From positions 1 to 12,548 of the forward strand of contig DAIAZB010000544.1 in NCBI GenBank assembly GCA_027443745.1: a stretch of DNA of 12,548 nucleotides, written 5' to 3'. Below the pieces are notes generated by a model. It ran no database searches, was not told the origin of the DNA, and worked only from the letters and a program-made list of their open reading frames with translations. The position numbers and the translations under genes were made by a program. The DNA comes from Thiomonas sp. (GTDB lineage Bacteria; Pseudomonadota; Gammaproteobacteria; Burkholderiales; Burkholderiaceae). Positions 8,652-12,548 of the stretch are shown piece by piece. How positions within the stretch are numbered: position 1 is the first letter of the stretch; each line of letters starts with the position of its first letter.

Positions 8652-9143
8652 TCACCACGGGCGGCGAGGCCCGGTGGGTCCCAAGTCAAACAATTTGATG
8701 AGCCAGTTCAACTGATCGTGTTCCGGAGGAAAGGTCCGAAGGACCTGATCGTCTTCCATCATCTGCAGGGTCCGGCGGCCGCCCGTACGCATGATTTCCG
8801 AGTAGACATTGAACGTCGTGACCGGCCAGGAATCCTGGATGGCCGGCCCTGACGAGGCAGCTTGCCAGGCAGCCAGGTCAGCGACGGGCGTAGTCGCTGC
8901 CCAAATAGTCAGGCTCCCCTTGTGCTCACCGACGGCGTAAAGATTCCACAGCGCTTCCGGCCGCCGGAAGTACACGTCAAGGATCGCGGCGAGGATACGC
9001 TCATCGTTGTCCTCGTCCCATCGGACAGCGAAGCGTCGCTCGTGAAGCGCGGGCTCGGAGCCCTGCTCGATATTGATCGGCAACGAGTAGATGGTCCACG
9101 GCAAAGCGGGCCGCAGATCGTGGGTGACACGCATTGGATACAT
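8652..9143 (-). CDS. Hypothetical protein, 163 residues
   Basis: I do not recognise this family. The start at 9143 is chosen because AAGGA lies 7 nt upstream; an open frame 13 codons longer lacks such a site. The protein is soluble-looking with no signal peptide or membrane segment. It has normal amino-acid balance (ALPWTIYSLPINIEQ, RFAVRWDEDNDERILAAILD, RRPEALWNLYAVGEHKGSLT) and many tryptophans and acidic residues, which argues for a real gene. It ends LFDLGPTGPRRPW. It lies on the same strand as the AlpA-like gene 168 bp upstream, in the mobilization side of the island. It is probably an accessory gene of the element; no function is claimed. Confidence 0.7.
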   Translation of the reverse strand: MYPMRVTHDLRPALPWTIYSLPINIEQGSEPALHERRFAVRWDEDNDERILAAILDVYFRRPEALWNLYAVGEHKGSLTIWAATTPVADLAAWQAASSGPAIQDSWPVTTFNVYSEIMRTGGRRTLQMMEDDQVLRTFPPEHDQLNWLIKLFDLGPTGPRRPW

Positions 9144-9238
9144 GAGACTTTCCTTCGGCCCTTTCGAGGCCAACGATTTCACGGCTTTCGGCCGGGCTGC
9201 ACTGGGATCAGCTACAGCGCGGTCAGTTGACCATACGA

Positions 9239-9280
9239 GGCGGGATTTTTCAAATTGGTGAGATCAGCAACGATCCCGCC
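9239..9280. promoter_or_regulatory. 8-bp inverted repeat in leader of the 163-residue gene
   Basis: GGCGGGAT (9239-9246) pairs perfectly with ATCCCGCC (9273-9280) across a 26-nt loop. A smaller dyad GGTCA-GT-TGACC lies at 9221-9232. Both sit between the AlpA-like gene stop (9311) and the next minus-strand start (9143). There is no T-run after the stem, so an operator or leader structure is more likely than a terminator. Confidence 0.35.
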
Positions 9281-9310
9281 GCATGGCCCCGGACATCGAC
9301 TGATTCGAAA

Positions 9311-9541
9311 TCAGCGGGGCGCGCAATGCCTGCGCGATCGCGTTACACGGTCCGCGAGCCACTGCTGAATTTCGTCCTCGATCCAACCGACCGCCCGCGC
9401 TCCTATCTTGACGCGACGCGGAAACTGGCTCGTGGCCTCAAGCTGGTAGACCATCGATCGACCGAGGCCGGTGGCACGGCAGACAGCAGGCAAGTGAAGA
9501 ATTTGAGTGGACCGTGGACCTGAAGTTGAAAGGCTATCCAT
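9311..9541 (-). CDS. AlpA-family DNA-binding regulator
   Basis: Small regulator of the AlpA/phage excisionase type, 76 residues from the ATG at 9541, which has GAGG 6 nt upstream; the frame extends to a TTG at 9553. The helix-turn-helix runs over about residues 14-35 (ILHLPAVCRATGLGRSMVYQ), then FPRRVKIGARAVGWIEDEIQQWL, the typical AlpA wing and terminal helix. AlpA-like proteins control integrase or excision genes of islands and sit beside mobilization genes in many of them. It is divergent from mobC, with the oriT between. A target could be the AGTTGTCGCC repeats just upstream. Confidence 0.85.
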   Translation of the reverse strand: MDSLSTSGPRSTQILHLPAVCRATGLGRSMVYQLEATSQFPRRVKIGARAVGWIEDEIQQWLADRVTRSRRHCAPR

Positions 9542-9586
9542 CGACGACCTCAATGCGCACGTGTGGTGCCGGTCGCTTCGGGATCG

Positions 9587-9633
9587 AGTTGTCGCCGGGT
9601 AAGACTATTCCATGTTGATTTACAGTTGTCGCC
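9587..9633. repeat. Direct repeat AGTTGTCGCC (two copies)
   Basis: Identical 10-bp copies at 9587-9596 and 9624-9633, 37 bp apart, in the divergent region between the AlpA-like gene and mobC. The copies lie 46-92 bp upstream of the AlpA-like start, where an autoregulatory or relaxosome-protein site could be expected. Function inferred only from position. Confidence 0.35.
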
Positions 9634-9687
9634 AGTAGGATCGGGGGCAAAACTGGCAAATACCTCTTGGCACCGCCGATTGTGATT

Positions 9688-9801
9688 GCCTGCGAGAGCC
9701 GCGCACTGAGCTGGCCACTTGCAGGCTGCCTAGGGTTTTGCCTTGTTTTGGGGGTAGGTGCAGGATAGGCCCGTGGCCGCTGTTGTTAAACAACGCGGGC
9801 C
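9688..9801 (-). other. oriT: Origin of transfer (oriT), RP4/P-type nick region
   Basis: On the minus strand CCTATCCTGC (9769 down to 9760) equals the RP4/RK2 nick region, where cleavage falls after CCTATCCTG. The nick is therefore predicted between 9761 and 9760 of the minus strand. On its 5' side is an imperfect inverted repeat (9775-9787 with 9789-9801, 10 of 13 positions matching) around the perfect core GTTGTT-A-AACAAC (9782-9794). In RP4 an inverted repeat bound by TraJ sits likewise on the 5' side. A second dyad, GCCTGCGAG/CTTGCAGGC (9688-9696 and 9718-9726, one G-T pair), flanks the other side. mobC starts at 9802, directly after the repeat. Strong by match, context and polarity. Confidence 0.8.
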
Positions 9802-10353
9802 ATGACGTCCGATCAGATCATTGGCGCGCGCGTTTCGTCCGACACAAAGGCGCGACTACGGACGCTCGCCATCAAGCGCGGGCTCAGTGATTCCGCGCTG
9901 CTGAAGGACCTGCTCGAGCTCACCCTCGGCGGCATCGGCACGCTTGGTCCCGATGACGCCGACCAGACCAGCAGGCCAAGTCGTCGTGCACGCCTGTACG
10001 TCCGGGTACGACCTGATGATCAGCTTCTGCTCGCGGAACGTGCCGCAGCCCGCCGCATGGCTCCCGCCACGTATGTCTCGGTGGTGGTCCGGTCGCACCT
10101 GCGCGCTCTCTCTCCCCTGCCGGCGGACGAAATGCGCTCGCTCAATCGCGTCGTCGCCGAGCTGGGAGGCATCGGGCGCAACCTGAATCAGATCGCCCGG
10201 GTGACGCACCAGGCCGACCCTGCGGCTGACCTGCGGGACGTCCATGTCATGGCCATGATCCGGGTGTGCAGTGCGCTGCGGGATCACGTAAAGGCGCTGC
10301 TCAAGGCGAATGCGCTGAGCTGGAAGGTGGGACATGCGGATCCGCGCTTCTGA
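9802..10353 (+). CDS. mobC: MobC-like relaxosome accessory protein
   Basis: Accessory protein that binds oriT and opens DNA for the relaxase. The 183-residue product holds two ribbon-helix-helix-like stretches (about 5-42 and 62-103) and the MobC hallmark LGGIGRNLNQIAR (121-133) followed by VTHQ. No clear Shine-Dalgarno is visible: the ATG at 9802 directly follows the oriT inverted repeat, so binding there could also repress the gene. The ORF overlaps the relaxase gene by 20 bp, the usual mobCA arrangement. Longer than RP4 TraJ, in line with a duplicated DNA-binding part. Confidence 0.88.
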   Translation: MTSDQIIGARVSSDTKARLRTLAIKRGLSDSALLKDLLELTLGGIGTLGPDDADQTSRPSRRARLYVRVRPDDQLLLAERAAARRMAPATYVSVVVRSHLRALSPLPADEMRSLNRVVAELGGIGRNLNQIARVTHQADPAADLRDVHVMAMIRVCSALRDHVKALLKANALSWKVGHADPRF

Positions 10354-11305
10354 GGATCCGCTGTTCGAGCCTATCAGCTACGGTCGACACGGGCCGGGGC
10401 GGCGTGACCGCCTGTCTCCGGCGCAAATCGAACAGATCGTGCGCACGGTGTCCCGCACGCCGGAGGTCATGGTCAAGGTGCTGCCGTCGGCGGCGAATTC
10501 GGCTTCCGCGGTGCGCAAGCATCTCGCGTACGTCGCCAGGAACGGTGAGGTCCAGTTGGAGACCGACGACGGCCGGCAGTTTAGAGACCGTGAGGCCGCC
10601 GCGGACCTGATCGAGGACTGGGACCTCGACCTGGCGGAATGTCAGGCGGGCGCTGGCCGACCACTGGGGCGCCCGACACCGAAGCTCGTGCACAAGCTCG
10701 TTTTCTCGATGCCGGCCGGCACCCCGGCGGACAAGGTACTGGTGGCGACGCGGGCGCTCTGCCGCGAACAGTGGGCGCTCAAGCACCGCTACGCGATGGC
10801 GCTGCACACCGACGAGCCGCATCCGCACGTCCATGTGATCGTCAAGGCGGTCAGCGAGCAGGGTGAGCGCCTGGACATCCGCAAGGCGACCGTCCGTGGC
10901 TGGCGCGAGGCATTCGCCGGGTACCTGCGACGGGTCGGCGTCCCCGCCAATGCGACACCCCGGGTCGTGCGCGGCGAGACGCGCCCGCGGAAATCGGACG
11001 CCGTCTTTCGCGCTGCCCTGCCCTGCGCCTCGACGCACATGCGCGCGCGCATCGAGAAGGCGGCGGCCGCCGGTGGCGTCCCGGATCGCCCGGAGGCTCT
11101 GGCCATCCGGCAGGTGCGCGAAACGCGGCGTGTGCTGGAGCGTGGCTGGCTCGCCGTGAGCGATGCCCTGAGCAACCACGGGGAGACCCGGCATGCCGAC
11201 CTGACGCAGCGCTTCGTGCGAACCCTGCCGCCGGCGAGGACGGAGCGGGAGTGGCTCATGGCGGAGCAGGTCGAGAGGGCCCAAGATCGAGAGAGTACCC
11301 GGTGA
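10334..11305 (+). CDS. MOBP-type relaxase (HUH nuclease)
   Basis: Nicks oriT, stays bound to the 5' end and pilots the strand into a recipient. The 323-residue protein has the metal-binding HUH motif LHTDEPHPHVHVIVK (157-171; H158, H165, H167) and an upstream motif HLAYVARNGEV (63-73) in which Y66 is the best candidate for the nicking tyrosine. The basic C-terminal part (about 215-323) lacks any primase or helicase domain. The start at 10334 has AAGGTGG just upstream and lies inside the end of mobC. Its size and the absence of coupling-protein or secretion genes here suggest a mobilizable rather than self-transmissible element. Its partner site is the P-type nick region 5' of mobC, which fits the MOBP family. 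Confidence 0.9.
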   Translation: MRIRASEDPLFEPISYGRHGPGRRDRLSPAQIEQIVRTVSRTPEVMVKVLPSAANSASAVRKHLAYVARNGEVQLETDDGRQFRDREAAADLIEDWDLDLAECQAGAGRPLGRPTPKLVHKLVFSMPAGTPADKVLVATRALCREQWALKHRYAMALHTDEPHPHVHVIVKAVSEQGERLDIRKATVRGWREAFAGYLRRVGVPANATPRVVRGETRPRKSDAVFRAALPCASTHMRARIEKAAAAGGVPDRPEALAIRQVRETRRVLERGWLAVSDALSNHGETRHADLTQRFVRTLPPARTEREWLMAEQVERAQDRESTR

Positions 11306-11449
11306 CCAGGGGTCTGATTCGGAACGTCTCTCTCGTTTCTCGAAACGCGAAAGTGGCTGGCCGGATGCGCAGCAACGCGGCGGCGTTCGTTACCGTGTGC
11401 ACTCGGACCCGATAGGGCAGCGCGGTCAAACTCCGGATCGGCACCGGGA

Positions 11450-11481
11450 GACCCGGATCTACTGTGCAGTAAATCTGGGTC
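11450..11481. repeat. 32-bp near-perfect palindrome
   Basis: The arms GACCCGGATCTACTG (11450-11464) and CAGTAAATCTGGGTC (11467-11481) are separated by TG. Of 15 positions, 13 pair by Watson-Crick rules, one is G-T and one is a mismatch. The size resembles a site bound by a dimeric recombinase or repressor. No protein partner can be assigned from sequence. Confidence 0.6.
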
Positions 11482-11586
11482 CAGGACCGAATCTTCCTCA
11501 GGACAGAGGGTTTCCGTAGGTGGCCGCGCCAGGCGAAGCAGCGAGACTTCGGAATCTGCAGGGCGTCAGGATTGCTCGCTGCTTTA

Positions 11587-11641
11587 GGTTGGCCGCTGAA
11601 CGTGAAATAGGGCCGGTCGCTATTTCAGGTTGCGGCCAGCC
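11587..11641. repeat. 55-nt long stem-loop
   Basis: The inner stem TGAAATAG/CTATTTCA (11603-11610 with 11620-11627) is perfect with a 9-nt loop. The outer arm GGTTGGCCGC (11587-11596) pairs with GCGGCCAGCC (11632-11641) including one G-T pair. A short AAC/GTT helix links them, with a TG bulge and one G-G mismatch. That gives about 21 pairs. No T-run follows on either strand. Candidates are a structured RNA, a termination or anti-readthrough structure between convergent genes, a REP-like element, or a single-strand replication signal. Confidence 0.55.
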
Positions 11642-11696
11642 ACGCCACCCGATCAAGGCCGGTAATCTGAAGCACTTCGGATCCGGGGCAGCGGCC

Positions 11697-12113
11697 TCAC
11701 TTCCGAAGGCGGTCCGCACGAATCCAGTCGCGGTCTGTCGGCCGCTTGAGTTCCAACACGACCCACGCGTTGTTGGAAGTATTGCCGCGCATGGCACGCG
11801 CCAACTGAGACATGGAGGCGTACTTCCGGCCCTCCCAGAGGATCTCGCCGGCAGCGACTTCTGCGATCGGATACTTGCCGAAATACTTGGTTCGGATCTG
11901 TGTCCCGTGCGGAAGGAACAGGGCATCCCACTGCACGCCATTCTCGCGTGCGTCTTCCTGCTTGCCAGCGAAGTCGTCTTCCGTGCGGTCGAGAAAGTCC
12001 TGGAGGACGTGCTCGAGTACGGATGACACGCCGGTCGGGTATCGCCTCACCAGTTGCGCGTAGAGATCGTGCGGCAGCGGCACGGCGACAAAGGAATCCA
12101 GTGAGAACTGCAT
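11697..12113 (-). CDS. RHH-like N-terminus fused to RAMA/DUF4357-like domain
   Basis: A 138-residue protein. Residues about 6-45 (VAVPLPHDLYAQLVRRYPTG then SSVLEHVLQDFLDRT) look like a ribbon-helix-helix DNA-binding fold. Residues about 62-138 resemble the RAMA/DUF4357 group: LPHGTQIRTKYFGK, then ILWEGRKYASMSQLARAMRG, NTSNNAW and a final W...RLR. RAMA domains occur fused to adenine methylases and restriction proteins and are thought to sense modified DNA. The ATG at 12113 has GGAG 6 nt upstream. A promoter with tandem repeats lies at 12141-12168. Divergent from the ATPase gene and convergent with the relaxase. Family assignment is from pattern memory; role inferred. Confidence 0.7.
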   Translation of the reverse strand: MQFSLDSFVAVPLPHDLYAQLVRRYPTGVSSVLEHVLQDFLDRTEDDFAGKQEDARENGVQWDALFLPHGTQIRTKYFGKYPIAEVAAGEILWEGRKYASMSQLARAMRGNTSNNAWVVLELKRPTDRDWIRADRLRK

Positions 12114-12140
12114 GCGACGCTCCGGGGTGGCCTGGTAACT

Positions 12141-12168
12141 ATAATAGCCCTATATAGCGCTATCGCAA
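12141..12168 (-). promoter_or_regulatory. Sigma70-like promoter of the RHH-RAMA gene
   Basis: On the minus strand, -35 TTGCGA (12168-12163) and -10 TATTAT (12146-12141) are separated by 16 bp. They match the consensus at 4/6 and 5/6 positions. The start of transcription would fall near 12134, about 20 nt before the ATG. The spacer is filled by the tandem 10-bp repeats, so repression by a bound protein is likely. Confidence 0.6.
12144..12163. promoter_or_regulatory. Tandem 10-bp operator-like repeats
   Basis: ATAGCCCTAT (12144-12153) is followed directly by ATAGCGCTAT (12154-12163): 9 of 10 bases are identical, and the second copy is a perfect palindrome. One repeat per helical turn within the promoter spacer is what cooperative ribbon-helix-helix repressors use. 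The nearby gene encodes such a domain, so autorepression is the likely reading. Confidence 0.55.
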
Positions 12169-12299
12169 GGATGAGCTGGCGCGGTGTACGGGTCCTATGA
12201 CTTGCAAAGCCGCGCACAAATATGCGATTTGTTCAAAAATAAATAGTATTTCCGAGTAGAATGCGCGAAAAGTAGATTTAGTTTAATCGCGGAGCCGAA

Positions 12300-12548
12300 A
12301 TGCTAGTTGAATTCAGCACTCGAAATTTCCGCTCTCTGCGCGATGAGCAGACGCTCAGCCTGCTTTCGAATGCGGATCGCTCCCACCTGGAAACTCACAC
12401 CCTTGATACGGGCATCCGGAGCGTCCCGCGGCTGAATCGATCGAGCGTCATTTACGGTGCCAACGCGAGCGGCAAGAGCAACCTGATCTTCGCGCTCGTG
12501 ACCATGCGCAACCTGGTGCTGCACTCGACCTCGATGCTGGACGCCGCG
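12300..12548 (+). CDS. AAA ATPase, RloA-like, N-terminal fragment
   Basis: The first 83 codons of an ATPase that runs off the window. It opens MLVEFSTRNFRSLRDEQTLS, the typical start of the AAA_15/AAA_21 ATPases (RloA-like, OLD/SMC-related), and has Walker A GANASGKS at 53-60 with the following NLIFAL. The ATG at 12300 has GGAG about 6 nt upstream; AT-rich DNA at 12215-12290 precedes it and probably holds the promoter, though no convincing -35/-10 pair was found. In this family the next gene is often rloB or another effector, forming a phage-defence pair. This context fits, but the effector lies outside the window. Other AAA defence ATPases are possible. Confidence 0.8.
   Translation, partial: MLVEFSTRNFRSLRDEQTLSLLSNADRSHLETHTLDTGIRSVPRLNRSSVIYGANASGKSNLIFALVTMRNLVLHSTSMLDAA

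Larger units (their letters stand above)
11306..11696. other. Structured non-coding region between convergent genes
   Basis: No gene recognised in 391 bp. It is bounded by the ends of the relaxase gene and of the minus-strand RHH-RAMA gene. It holds three dyads: a 6-bp hairpin CGTTTC-TC-GAAACG (11334-11347), a 32-bp near-palindrome (11450-11481) and a 55-nt long stem-loop (11587-11641). None is followed by a T-tract. The density of symmetry is far above what the rest of the window shows. Confidence 0.55.

Noticed and set aside
9646..9742. GGCAAAAC/GTTTTGCC inverted repeat in the oriT region
   Set aside because: The 8-bp arms are 81 bp apart and no model needs them; kept only as a weak observation.
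10301..11284. 327-codon open frame on the minus strand across the relaxase gene
   Set aside because: Antisense to the relaxase, whose HUH motif is clear; the Arg/Pro/His-rich product is typical of a shadow frame.
11498..12026. Long frames on both strands overlapping the RHH-RAMA gene (11498-11941 minus, 11520-12026 plus)
   Set aside because: They overlap a gene with better composition, ribosome site and promoter; their products match nothing and extend into structured non-coding DNA.

Overview
This window comes from a GC-rich proteobacterium, probably a gamma- or betaproteobacterium. The mobilization genes and the small accessory genes look like those of integrative elements in the Xanthomonas/Stenotrophomonas/Pseudomonas range, but nothing here fixes the genus. 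No rRNA, tRNA, CRISPR array or intact integrase was found. The content is that of an accessory island: a defence operon next to a mobilization module.

Layout. Positions 1-571 hold no recognisable gene, only a small cluster of repeats. Positions 8203 down to 572 are one tightly packed minus-strand operon. It runs: MerR/excisionase-like HTH protein, a 92-codon ORF joined to both neighbours by ATGA overlaps, hsdM, hsdS, prrC, a 42-codon ORF, hsdR. HsdM, HsdS and HsdR are type IC (EcoR124I/EcoprrI family). PrrC is an anticodon nuclease with every key residue in place. This is a complete 'prr' locus. The type I enzyme guards against phage DNA, and by homology PrrC lies latent on it and cuts a host tRNA (tRNA-Lys in E. 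coli) when a phage disables restriction. Positions 8204-8651 are without a recognised gene.

Positions 8652-9541 carry two minus-strand genes: a 163-residue protein of unknown function and an AlpA-like regulator. Positions 9542-9801 hold an RP4/P-type origin of transfer: a ten-base match to the RP4 nick region beside an inverted repeat. It is followed on the plus strand by overlapping mobC-like and MOBP relaxase genes. The predicted nick polarity makes the RM/PrrC operon part of the leading region. No type IV secretion or coupling-protein gene is in the window, so a mobilizable element that borrows a conjugation machine fits best.

Positions 11306-11696 are non-coding and unusually rich in dyad symmetry: a 32-bp near-perfect palindrome and a 55-nt long stem-loop. 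At 11697-12113 (minus) is a protein that joins a ribbon-helix-helix-like N-terminus to a RAMA/DUF4357-like C-terminus. Its promoter carries two tandem 10-bp repeats that look like its own operator. Divergently, from 12300 to the window end, is the start of a RloA-like AAA ATPase, possibly a second defence system.

From a novelty viewpoint the RM-PrrC core is a known type of system, beautifully intact. The less explained parts are the two coupled small ORFs inside the operon, the repeated TRD architecture of HsdS, the structured 11.3-11.7 kb region, and the RHH-RAMA gene with its operator-like repeats.
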